DNA of 6,257 nt from UBA1672 sp964352375 (GTDB lineage Bacteria > Pseudomonadota > Alphaproteobacteria > Micavibrionales > Micavibrionaceae), in the NCBI GenBank assembly GCA_964352375.1, contig CAYGSA010000095.1, positions 1 through 6,257 on the forward strand, given 5' to 3'. The notes under the pieces are model-generated. The model did not search any database, was not told where the DNA came from, and saw only the letters and a program-made list of their open reading frames with translations. Below, piece by piece: positions 1 through 6,205 of the stretch. A program made the translations under genes and the position numbers. Each line of letters starts with the position of its first letter. Within the stretch, counting starts at the first letter, position 1.

Positions 1-505
1 TTGTAAGATTCAGGCCGCGGATCGGGTTTTGGCGTGCAAAAAAGTTGACGATTTGATTGAGGTCGATATGGGCGTGCCGCGGGATGTGAAGGATTTAGAT
101 TTATCGCATGGCGGCGTGTCTAATCCCGTGAGCGTTGATATGGGCAATCCGCATTGTGTGTTTTTCGTTGATGATGTTGAGGCCATTGATATCGAAGAGG
201 TCGGAGCGTATTTCGAAATGCATGAGGTGTTTCCTGATCGCAGCAATGTTGAGTTTGTTCAGGTGATTGATAAAACACACCTGCGCCAGCGCACGTGGGA
301 GCGTGGGGTTGGCATGACGCAGGCCTGTGGTTCCGGGGCGTGCGCGGTTGCCGTTGCAGCCGTGCATCGAGGCTTGAGCGATCGATCCGTTGAGATTGAG
401 CTTGATGGTGGATTACTTCAGATGCGCTGGGGCGAGGGTGGCCCCGTTTTTATGACCGGCCCTGTGGCCTATGTGTTTGACGGGGAATTGGCTTCTGGGG
501 TATAG
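1..505 (+). CDS. dapF: Diaminopimelate epimerase, C-terminal part (5' end outside window)
   Basis: DapF interconverts LL- and meso-diaminopimelate in the cytosol, the penultimate step of lysine synthesis and the source of meso-DAP for peptidoglycan. The frame is open from base 2 to the stop at 503-505 and gives 167 residues. The family is usually about 275 residues, so roughly the first 110, including the first catalytic Cys, lie upstream. The TTG at 29 is therefore an internal codon, not the start. Visible signatures are MGNPHCVFF (NPHC from base 146), the FPDRSNVEFVQV block, and the active-site stretch WERGVGMTQACGSGACAV. The Glu at 299-301 and the Cys at 326-328 match the family's conserved Glu and second catalytic Cys (E208 and C217 in H. 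influenzae numbering). A metallophosphoesterase follows after 7 bases, so the two are probably co-transcribed. The identification is firm; only the missing N-terminal half is unknown. Confidence 0.96.
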   Translation, partial: CKIQAADRVLACKKVDDLIEVDMGVPRDVKDLDLSHGGVSNPVSVDMGNPHCVFFVDDVEAIDIEEVGAYFEMHEVFPDRSNVEFVQVIDKTHLRQRTWERGVGMTQACGSGACAVAVAAVHRGLSDRSVEIELDGGLLQMRWGEGGPVFMTGPVAYVFDGELASGV

Positions 506-512
506 TCATAAT

Positions 513-1502
513 ATGGGTAGAGGTTTTGACATTATTGGTGATCCTCATGGACGTTATGATCCGTTCATTGAGCTTGTTGGTCAACTTGGATATTCTGTTC
601 AGGGGGATGGTTCTGTTCGGCATAAAGATGGAGAACGCCAGATTATTGTAGTGGGCGATCTTATTAATAAGGGATCTCAGAATAGGGCCATGCTTGATGT
701 TGTGCGGGCGTCTGTTTATACGGGTACGATGTTTGCTGTGATGGGGAATCATGAGTTTTTTACTGTTTGTTATGCGCGGCGCGGTGCAAATGGTGAACAT
801 ATTATTCCGCATAACCCTAAAACAGATACGTTTTTAAAAACATTTTTGGATGAGTTTCCTGTGGGGAGTCAGGCTCATACGGATGCCATCGATTGGATGG
901 CGGCGCTACCACTTTATGTTCAGAAACCAGGTTTCATTGCGGTGCATGCGATGCATAACGATCAAGATGTTATCTGTGTGCAAAGTAGTTTGGATGAGCA
1001 TAATGCACTGCGACCTGAGGCTTTCGAAAAGTATGCTGCAGGTAAGGCGTATGGCGGCACGAAAGAGCAAGATGACTTTTTCTGGGCAATCGAGAGGTTG
1101 CTTTTTGGTGCTTCTATAATGACGCCTGAGGAGATGAAAGAGCAAGGTTATCCAAAGCGCTGGCGTGTTCACTGGTGGGAGGATGCATCTGTATCAGGAT
1201 CCTTAGAAGTTTTAGGCCTGAAAGATGCGCGTTTAGATGAGGCGCTTATTAATGAAATGTCTGCTAGGTTAGGCCGTCTGAAATGTCAGCAAGGCCATGC
1301 TCTGCAAGCGCCGGATGGGCTTTTGGTGCATGGGCATTATTCTTTGCCTAGAGAACCTGGGTTGACTGCAGATAGATCTTTATGTGTTGATTTTCAGGGT
1401 GCTGATAAGCGCGGCGTTATTACGGCATATCGTTTTAATGAGGGAGATACGGAGTTTCATGAAGGACAACTTGAGAGTATTGATGCAGCGTTTGATATTT
1501 GA
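513..1502 (+). CDS. PPP-type metallophosphoesterase (calcineurin-like), 329 aa
   Basis: The protein is a probable cytosolic two-metal phosphoesterase. Its start (FDIIGDPHGRYDPF) resembles the ApaH/PrpE/PNKP-phosphatase group. Metal-site motifs appear in the family order: GDPHG (residues 9-13), GDLINKG (48-54), GNHE (78-81), VHA (H145) and VHGH (H273, H275), followed by CVDF (291-294), which resembles the C-terminal CIDTG of PrpE-like enzymes. All expected metal ligands seem present, but the usual GDxVDRG reads GDLINKG, so the D-R pair next to the bridging Asp is N-K. The substrate cannot be read from sequence; dinucleoside polyphosphates, phosphoproteins and nucleic-acid ends are all known for relatives. 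I chose ATG 513 because the fold begins right after it. An in-frame ATG at 471 would add 14 residues inside dapF that do not resemble the family. GGGG at 497-500 is a weak ribosome binding site. The gene sits between dapF and mtaB and is probably in their operon. Confidence 0.85.
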   Translation: MGRGFDIIGDPHGRYDPFIELVGQLGYSVQGDGSVRHKDGERQIIVVGDLINKGSQNRAMLDVVRASVYTGTMFAVMGNHEFFTVCYARRGANGEHIIPHNPKTDTFLKTFLDEFPVGSQAHTDAIDWMAALPLYVQKPGFIAVHAMHNDQDVICVQSSLDEHNALRPEAFEKYAAGKAYGGTKEQDDFFWAIERLLFGASIMTPEEMKEQGYPKRWRVHWWEDASVSGSLEVLGLKDARLDEALINEMSARLGRLKCQQGHALQAPDGLLVHGHYSLPREPGLTADRSLCVDFQGADKRGVITAYRFNEGDTEFHEGQLESIDAAFDI

Positions 1503-1504
1503 CG

Positions 1505-1527
1505 GCTTTACAAAAAGGGCGTAAAGC
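1505..1527 (+). promoter_or_regulatory. Intergenic hairpin with Shine-Dalgarno-like loop before mtaB
   Basis: GCTTTAC (1505-1511) and GTAAAGC (1521-1527) form a perfect 7-bp inverted repeat around a 9-base loop, AAAAAGGGC. One further G-T wobble pair (1504/1528) is possible. It begins two bases after the phosphoesterase stop and ends eight bases before the mtaB ATG. The only purine-rich ribosome binding candidate for mtaB (AAAAAGGG, 1512-1519) lies in the loop. The repeat is plainly visible; a role in mtaB translation is inference. Only three T follow the stem, so it is not a good intrinsic terminator. Confidence 0.4.
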
Positions 1528-1535
1528 TTTGCTGT

Positions 1536-2786
1536 ATGAAGAATACTGATCCGAAACTCGTTACATTTGGATGCCGACTGAACGCCTATGAGTCTGAGGT
1601 TGTGCGCGGGCATGCGCGTGCGGCGGGCTTGGATGATGCGATTATTTTCAATACATGCGCCGTGACGAAAGAGGCGGAGCGCCAAGCGGGGCAGGCCATA
1701 CGGCGTGCGCGGCGGGAGAACCCGAATGCGAAAATTATTGTGACGGGTTGTGCGTCGCAGATTGACCCTGCAAAATATTCAAATATGGATGAAGTTGATC
1801 AGGTGATTGGCAATGACCTTAAGCTCAAGCCCGAGGCATGGGGGCGGGATGAGGCGTTGCTGGTCAATGATATTATGAGTGTGAAGGAAACCGCTGGGCA
1901 TTTGGTGCATGGGTTTGAAGATCAATCGCGGGCCTTTCTGCAGGTTCAAAATGGATGTGATCATCGGTGCACGTTTTGTATTATCCCTTATGGGCGGGGC
2001 AATTCGCGGAGTGTGCCGATTGGTGTAATTGCGGAGCAGGTGGCTATGCTGGTGCGGGAGCAGGGGTATAACGAAATTGTGATGACAGGGGTTGATGTTA
2101 CGTCTTACGGGCCTGATTTGCCGGGGAAACCGACATTGGGGCAGATGATACGGCGTGTATTGGCGCTGGTGCCGGAATTGACGCGTTTACGTTTGTCTTC
2201 ACTTGACCCTGTAGAAATTGACGAAGATATCTGGACTTTGATTGCCGAAGAGCCGCGTTTTATGCCGCATTTGCATCTCTCGCTGCAGGCAGGGGATGAT
2301 ATGATTTTGAAACGCATGAAGCGCCGTCATTTGCGACAAGATGTTATCGATGTGTGTAATCGTGCACGTGATCTTCGCCCTGAGATGGTATTTGGTGCGG
2401 ATATTATTGCGGGGTTCCCGACAGAGACGGAAGAGATGTTTCAGAATTCTTTGCGGATTGTTGAAGAATGCGATATTACCTATTTGCATGTGTTTCCTTA
2501 TTCAGAGCGTGAGGGTACACCTGCTGCGCGTATTCCAAATCAAGTGGATGTGCTGGAGCGTAAAGAGCGTGCAAAGCGCTTGCGGGCGTTGGGTGAGAAA
2601 CAGGTTCAGAAATTGCTCGCGGCGAATGTCGGTAAGGTGCATAATGTTTTGGTCGAAAAAGGCGGCGTTGGACGCGCGGAGAATTTTCTTTCGGTTGAGG
2701 TTTCTCAGGATTTATCTGTAGGCTCTGTTGTGCGTATAGAAACAGTTGGGATAGAGGGAAAATGTTTAAAATCTTTGGCTGTATAG
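1536..2786 (+). CDS. mtaB: tRNA (N6-threonylcarbamoyladenosine(37)-C2)-methylthiotransferase MtaB
   Basis: MtaB is a radical-SAM enzyme that adds a methylthio group to t6A at position 37 of ANN-decoding tRNAs, giving ms2t6A, which supports accurate decoding. At 416 residues it has the usual length. The N-terminal methylthiotransferase domain carries the three auxiliary-cluster cysteines at C13 (FGCRLNAYES), C41 (FNTCAVT) and C72 (VTGCASQ), and VIGND follows at 90-94. The radical-SAM domain has the CxxxCxxC cluster at C141, C145 and C148 (NGCDHRCTFC) and DIIAGFPTETEE at 289-300. A small TRAM-like segment fills about the last 50 residues. GCRLNAYESE is typical of MtaB rather than MiaB or RimO. 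ATG 1536 is the only start available: no ATG, GTG or TTG lies between it and the in-frame stop at 1500-1502. Its 3' end overlaps the start of the next gene by 25 bases, which suggests translational coupling. Confidence 0.95.
   Translation: MKNTDPKLVTFGCRLNAYESEVVRGHARAAGLDDAIIFNTCAVTKEAERQAGQAIRRARRENPNAKIIVTGCASQIDPAKYSNMDEVDQVIGNDLKLKPEAWGRDEALLVNDIMSVKETAGHLVHGFEDQSRAFLQVQNGCDHRCTFCIIPYGRGNSRSVPIGVIAEQVAMLVREQGYNEIVMTGVDVTSYGPDLPGKPTLGQMIRRVLALVPELTRLRLSSLDPVEIDEDIWTLIAEEPRFMPHLHLSLQAGDDMILKRMKRRHLRQDVIDVCNRARDLRPEMVFGADIIAGFPTETEEMFQNSLRIVEECDITYLHVFPYSEREGTPAARIPNQVDVLERKERAKRLRALGEKQVQKLLAANVGKVHNVLVEKGGVGRAENFLSVEVSQDLSVGSVVRIETVGIEGKCLKSLAV
2754..2758 (+). promoter_or_regulatory. Ribosome binding site that supports the ATG at 2762
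   Basis: GAGGG lies three bases before an ATG at 2762, inside the final codons of mtaB. The spacing is short but usable. The alternative start for the downstream gene, GTG at 2821, has only a weak TGAG before it. The site therefore favours initiation at 2762, in the frame that encodes the hydrophobic leader rather than the frame of the protein body. Confidence 0.55.
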
Positions 2787-2863
2787 TGTTCTCTTTCATT
2801 TTTTTGGTTTTGCTGAGTCGGTGTATTCTGCGGAAAAGAAAAGAGCCGTATGTGATGGAGTGA
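2762..2863 (+). CDS. Short overlapping frame encoding a signal-peptide-like leader (33 aa)
   Basis: ATG 2762 opens a 33-codon frame that ends at TGA 2861-2863 and overlaps the end of mtaB by 25 bases. It begins MFKIFGCIVFSFIF, a short basic start followed by a strongly hydrophobic stretch, and in its own frame ends with the basic tail RKRKEPYVME. Read alone it could be a tiny single-pass membrane peptide. More likely it is the true 5' end of the gene that follows: a -1 shift, or one extra T, at the seven-T run (2799-2805) joins the hydrophobic stretch to GFAESVYSAEKK. That yields a complete signal peptide and a protein of about 249 residues. The frame and the ribosome binding site are seen; the joining is inference. 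Confidence 0.45.
   Translation: MFKIFGCIVFSFIFLVLLSRCILRKRKEPYVME
2799..2805 (+). other. Seven-T run forming a T_TTT_TTG slippery heptamer
   Basis: Seven consecutive T are followed by GG. In the frame from ATG 2762 the codons read ATT TTT TTG, so bases 2800-2806 form X_XXY_YYZ as T_TTT_TTG. A -1 slip continues with GGT TTT GCT GAG, exactly the frame of the downstream protein. One extra T in the DNA or transcript would have the same effect, whereas one fewer T leads to a stop within a few codons (TGG TTT TGC TGA). Confidence 0.6.
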
Positions 2864-3510
2864 AGAATTTTGATACAGATATTTCTGTGCGCCCTCCTGC
2901 AAGTAAGTTGCGTTTTTTAACGCGCTATCCTTTTTCTGATATAGAGAAAAATAGAAAAGTTGACTTTTTTAAGTGGAAACATTCGGATGAAAATCATTTT
3001 TGGATTTCTGATGATGGGGCGTTGAAGGCTTATTACAGAATGGGGGTTGGTGTTCGCTCTAATACGGCCATAAAGGTCGTTCCTCGTGGACAGAAACAAG
3101 GTTTATTTTGTGTGTTTCTGGAACGTGTTCATATGGAGCTGTATTTTGATAGTGTCTCTTTTGTAAATTCGGCTTTCGATGATATTGAATGTAAACAATA
3201 TAAAACTAACCTTATGGGATATATGGAAAGACGGCATAGGCAGGGGGTCGGCACAATGATGCAAAAGCGCGGTGAGCTGTTGAGCATAGTTTCAGATCGG
3301 ATTAGTGCTTTGGAACGTGGCGCGGTACGAAAAGATAAAATTAACCTTAAGGTTTCGCGTATCCAAAAGTTTTTACATGCGGGGGCGGCAAAATATTCTA
3401 AATTAATCTTTGATGAGATTGTTTCCTTGAATCAGACAATAAAGCCTGATTATGACTTATTCGAGAATCTTCAGCATTGTGAGGCAAAGCTTAAATTTTC
3501 TATTCGGTGA
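2821..3510 (+). CDS. Unrecognised, probably exported protein (body of a frame-split gene)
   Basis: I do not recognise this protein with confidence. The open frame runs back to base 2770, and the first conventional start is GTG 2821, giving 229 residues. Upstream in the same frame are the codons for GFAESVYSA, which look like the end of a signal peptide whose first half lies in the neighbouring frame from ATG 2762. The mature part has four cysteines (C11, C97, C124, C220 from the GTG), an even number consistent with periplasmic disulfides. It has a beta-rich central region (about 80-120) and a helical, charged C-terminal half. The order FCVFLERVHMELYF, then C124, then MERRH (135-139) loosely recalls small secreted HExxH proteins, but the first His is Met. 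The coding sequence is more AT-rich than mtaB or ftsY, hinting at weaker constraint or later acquisition. It follows mtaB and precedes ftsY on the same strand. Confidence 0.7.
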   Translation: MYSAEKKRAVCDGVKNFDTDISVRPPASKLRFLTRYPFSDIEKNRKVDFFKWKHSDENHFWISDDGALKAYYRMGVGVRSNTAIKVVPRGQKQGLFCVFLERVHMELYFDSVSFVNSAFDDIECKQYKTNLMGYMERRHRQGVGTMMQKRGELLSIVSDRISALERGAVRKDKINLKVSRIQKFLHAGAAKYSKLIFDEIVSLNQTIKPDYDLFENLQHCEAKLKFSIR

Positions 3511-3527
3511 GGGTATTCATTCGGTGA
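3502..3527 (+). repeat. 9-bp direct repeat ATTCGGTGA, 17-bp period
   Basis: ATTCGGTGA occurs at 3502-3510, where its TGA is the stop codon of the exported-protein gene, and again at 3519-3527, separated by GGGTATTC. It lies about 50 bases before ftsY. It may be a small local duplication or a paired binding site; the sequence alone cannot decide. Confidence 0.5.
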
Positions 3528-3575
3528 TTACAAAATCCACAAGACATTTATTTATAGAAGGCGTATAGTGCGTGT

Positions 3576-4757
3576 ATGGTTTTTTGGAGAAAAAAGAAAA
3601 ATGTCGCGCAGGCGGAAGTGGAAGAGCAAGAGCAGGAGCTGTTGCATCCTAAAGGTGAGCCGGAAATTGAGCCTTCGACTGATTATGATACGGATTTCGA
3701 ACATGATGATGTGCAAAATGATTTGAATGAAACCGACATGGATGTCTTGGATGATCTGGATGAAACGCCTGTTCCAGATGACTCTTCTGTTTCTGCATCT
3801 GATGAATATCTTGATGATGATCATTCTGATGAGGGGGGGTGGTTTTCTCGCCTGACTGGCGGTTTGAGTAAGTCTACAAATAAGATTACGCAAGGTATTG
3901 CCGATGTTTTGACCAAATCAAAGCTTGATCAGGAAATTTTGGATAATTTGGAAGATGTTTTAATTTCGGCTGATTTAGGCCCCAAGACTGCGGCGCGCGT
4001 GATTGAAGAATTTTCGCGTGATCGTTTTGGGAAGGATATTTCCGAGGAAGAGATCAAAGAGGCTCTGGCGGGCGTGATGGAAGGGATGTTGGAGCCTGTC
4101 GCGATTCCTCTTGAGATTGAGAAACCTGAAGAGGGGCCGTTTGTTTTGCTTGTGTGCGGTGTGAACGGCGCGGGGAAGACCACGACGATTGGAAAATATA
4201 CCAAACAGCTTCGCCGGGGGCAGGGCAAGAGTGTTATGATTGCGGCGGCCGATACGTTTCGCGCGGCGGCAATTGAGCAACTTGCGGAGTGGGCACGCCG
4301 CGCAGATGCGCAAATGTTTTCGAAAGATGTTGGGACGGATGCGGCTTCGGTGGCTTATGAAGCCTATGAAAAGGCCAAGGCGGACGGCATTGATGTTTTG
4401 ATTATTGATACGGCGGGGCGGTTGCAGAACAAAAAGAATTTGATGGAAGAGCTGGAGAAGATTATCCGGGTTTTGAAGAAAAAAGATGAGTCTATTCCGC
4501 ATTCGACGCTGCTTGTTTTGGACTCAACCACAGGCCAGAATGCGTATAGCCAGGTTGAGACGTTTAAAGAGATGGTCGATGTGACAGGTTTGATTGTCAC
4601 GAAGCTTGATGGTTCGGCTAAAGGCGGTGTTCTCATTGGGCTTGCTGATCAATTTGGATTGCCTGTTCATGCGATTGGTGTGGGTGAGGCAATTGAAGAC
4701 CTTCGTCCTTTCACTGCGCGGGATTATGCGCGTTCTCTTGTGGGTTTGGATGCCTAA
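3576..4757 (+). CDS. ftsY: Signal recognition particle receptor FtsY
   Basis: FtsY is the SRP receptor GTPase. It docks the Ffh-ribosome complex at the inner membrane for co-translational insertion of membrane proteins. Its 393 residues show the standard A-N-G layout. The A domain (about 10-86) is very rich in Asp and Glu, preceded by a short hydrophobic-basic start, MVFWRKKKNV. GGWFSRLTGGLSKS (87-100) is the amphipathic lipid-binding segment at the A-N boundary, and the N-domain helices span about 101-180. The NG GTPase has the P-loop GVNGAGKT (195-202), DTFRAAA (226-232), DTAGR (278-282), TKLD (342-345) and GVGE (368-371), plus TTGQNA (318-323), which is typical of the SRP GTPase pair. The acidic domain and the GWFSRL segment separate it from Ffh. 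ATG 3576 is the only start after an in-frame stop at 3555-3557. A weak GAAGG (3557-3561) is the only ribosome-site candidate and is rather far. The protein is essential in most bacteria. Confidence 0.97.
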   Translation: MVFWRKKKNVAQAEVEEQEQELLHPKGEPEIEPSTDYDTDFEHDDVQNDLNETDMDVLDDLDETPVPDDSSVSASDEYLDDDHSDEGGWFSRLTGGLSKSTNKITQGIADVLTKSKLDQEILDNLEDVLISADLGPKTAARVIEEFSRDRFGKDISEEEIKEALAGVMEGMLEPVAIPLEIEKPEEGPFVLLVCGVNGAGKTTTIGKYTKQLRRGQGKSVMIAAADTFRAAAIEQLAEWARRADAQMFSKDVGTDAASVAYEAYEKAKADGIDVLIIDTAGRLQNKKNLMEELEKIIRVLKKKDESIPHSTLLVLDSTTGQNAYSQVETFKEMVDVTGLIVTKLDGSAKGGVLIGLADQFGLPVHAIGVGEAIEDLRPFTARDYARSLVGLDA

Positions 4758-4795
4758 TTTCACTAATATTTAACTCTAAAAAGGCATAATGCCCT

Positions 4796-6205
4796 ATGGC
4801 TAAATCTGTAAAAACGAGAGCTTATAAAGATCCTGACAAAGTTGTTCAGGCCTTAGGTGAGATATATGAAGAGCAAACGCGGTATCTACGTGATTGTTTT
4901 GATGCATATTGTCATGGGATATCTCATTTTAAACGTGTCTCGGCGTTTTATCCGTATGTGAGGATTACAACGACATTGGCGCGGCGTGCGGATACACGAT
5001 TTTCCTATGGTTTTGCATCGCGGCCAGGGTGTTACGAAACGACGATAACGCGTCCTGATTTGTTTGCAGAATATTATCGTGAGCAGTTTCGTTTGCTGAT
5101 TAAGAATCATGATGTTCATATTGAAGTTGGTCTGAGTGATACCCCGATACCTTTGCATTTTGCTTTGGGTGAGGATTTTCATTTGGAACAGAAGCTTGAT
5201 GAGGATATGGTTGCGGCGTTGCCTGATTATTTTGATGTGCCTGATTTGAATATTCTTGATGATGAAATTGCTAATACGGGGCAGGAGTCTTGTTTGAAGG
5301 AGGGTGTTAGTCCGCTTGCGTTGTTTATTGCGCCACGTGTGGATTTGAGTTTGCAGCGCCTTCGGCATTATACGGGGACGTCGCCTGCGGATTTCCAAAA
5401 CTATGTTCTATTTACCAATTATCAGTTTTATATTGACGAGTTTATTAAGATCGGCGGCGAAGAGGTTACAAAGGGGGCGTATGATGAATTTGTACAGCCT
5501 TCTGGCGAGCGGTTGCCGCAGATGCCGGCCTATCACCTGAAACGTGCCGATGGGCATGGGATTACGATGGTTAATATCGGCGTTGGGCCGTCTAATGCGA
5601 AGACGATTACGGATCATGTCGCGGTTTTACGTCCTCATGTCTGGTTGATGCTTGGGCATTGTGCGGGGCTTCGGCAGTCACAGCGATTGGGGGATTATGT
5701 TTTGGCGCATGGGTATTTGCGTGAGGATAATATTCTGGATGAGTTTTTATCGCCCAGCATTCCTATTCCTGCGCTGGCGGAAATTCAGCAAGCCTTAGAG
5801 CAGGCGGTGGCGACTGTTACGGGGAATGCAGGTTATGATTTGAAGAAAGTTATGCGCACGGGAACGGTGGCGACGACGGATGACCGAAATTGGGAGCTTA
5901 AATCCTATTTGACGCAGAATGTTCGTTTGTCACAGTCACGAGCGATTGCGCTTGATATGGAATCGGGGACGATCGCGGCGAACGGGTTCCGGTTCAGGGT
6001 TCCGTATGGGACGTTGCTCTGTGTTTCTGATAAACCGCTCCATGGGCAGCTTAAACTGCCGGGGATGGCGGATAGTTTTTATCGTGAGCGGGTGGAGCAG
6101 CATTTGAAGATTGGGTTGCTAACGATGACGCTCTTGCGTGATCTTTCGCCAGAGAAGCTCCATAGCCGTAAGCTGCGGAGCTTTGATGAAACGGCGTTTC
6201 AGTAG
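4796..6205 (+). CDS. amn: AMP nucleosidase
   Basis: Amn hydrolyses AMP to adenine and ribose 5-phosphate in the cytosol, adjusting adenylate levels and feeding purine salvage. The E. coli enzyme is activated by MgATP and inhibited by phosphate. At 469 residues it is close to the E. coli length of about 484. The N-terminal half (about 1-180) matches the AMP-nucleosidase-specific regulatory domain. The C-terminal half is the nucleoside-phosphorylase-like catalytic domain, with VNIGVGPSNAKT (259-270), LGHCAGLR (286-293), LDMES (386-390) and SDKPLHGQLKLPGMA, whose D412 corresponds to the catalytic Asp region. These long blocks rule out ordinary purine phosphorylases and MTA/SAH nucleosidase. ATG 4796 is chosen because MAKSVKTRAY leads directly into the domain; AAAAAGG (4778-4784) lies 11 bases upstream as ribosome binding site. 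It follows ftsY by 38 bases with no terminator between, so it could be read from the same transcript, although the functions are unrelated. Confidence 0.95.
   Translation: MAKSVKTRAYKDPDKVVQALGEIYEEQTRYLRDCFDAYCHGISHFKRVSAFYPYVRITTTLARRADTRFSYGFASRPGCYETTITRPDLFAEYYREQFRLLIKNHDVHIEVGLSDTPIPLHFALGEDFHLEQKLDEDMVAALPDYFDVPDLNILDDEIANTGQESCLKEGVSPLALFIAPRVDLSLQRLRHYTGTSPADFQNYVLFTNYQFYIDEFIKIGGEEVTKGAYDEFVQPSGERLPQMPAYHLKRADGHGITMVNIGVGPSNAKTITDHVAVLRPHVWLMLGHCAGLRQSQRLGDYVLAHGYLREDNILDEFLSPSIPIPALAEIQQALEQAVATVTGNAGYDLKKVMRTGTVATTDDRNWELKSYLTQNVRLSQSRAIALDMESGTIAANGFRFRVPYGTLLCVSDKPLHGQLKLPGMADSFYRERVEQHLKIGLLTMTLLRDLSPEKLHSRKLRSFDETAFQ

Noticed and set aside
471..512. Upstream in-frame ATG extending the phosphoesterase by 14 residues into dapF
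   Set aside because: The added residues do not resemble the family, whose fold begins at FDIIGDPHG just after ATG 513.
3527..3554. Possible ftsY promoter (ATTACA, 16 bases, TATTTA)
   Set aside because: It has four of six and three of six consensus matches only; AT-rich sequence of this kind occurs often and nothing else supports a promoter here.
3590..3596. A_AAA_AAG (dnaX-type) slippery heptamer in codons 5-7 of ftsY
   Set aside because: It sits in a Lys-rich start where such a string is expected by chance, and a -1 slip leads to a stop after under 20 more codons of low-complexity sequence. No downstream stimulating structure is evident.
4758..4795. Terminator or promoter between ftsY and amn
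   Set aside because: No stable inverted repeat with a T run and no convincing -35/-10 pair could be found in these 38 bases.
4886..5398. Long minus-strand open frame of 170 codons inside amn
   Set aside because: It is antisense to the conserved N-terminal domain of amn, and its product is rich in Arg, Ile and Thr in the pattern expected from a reversed coding strand.
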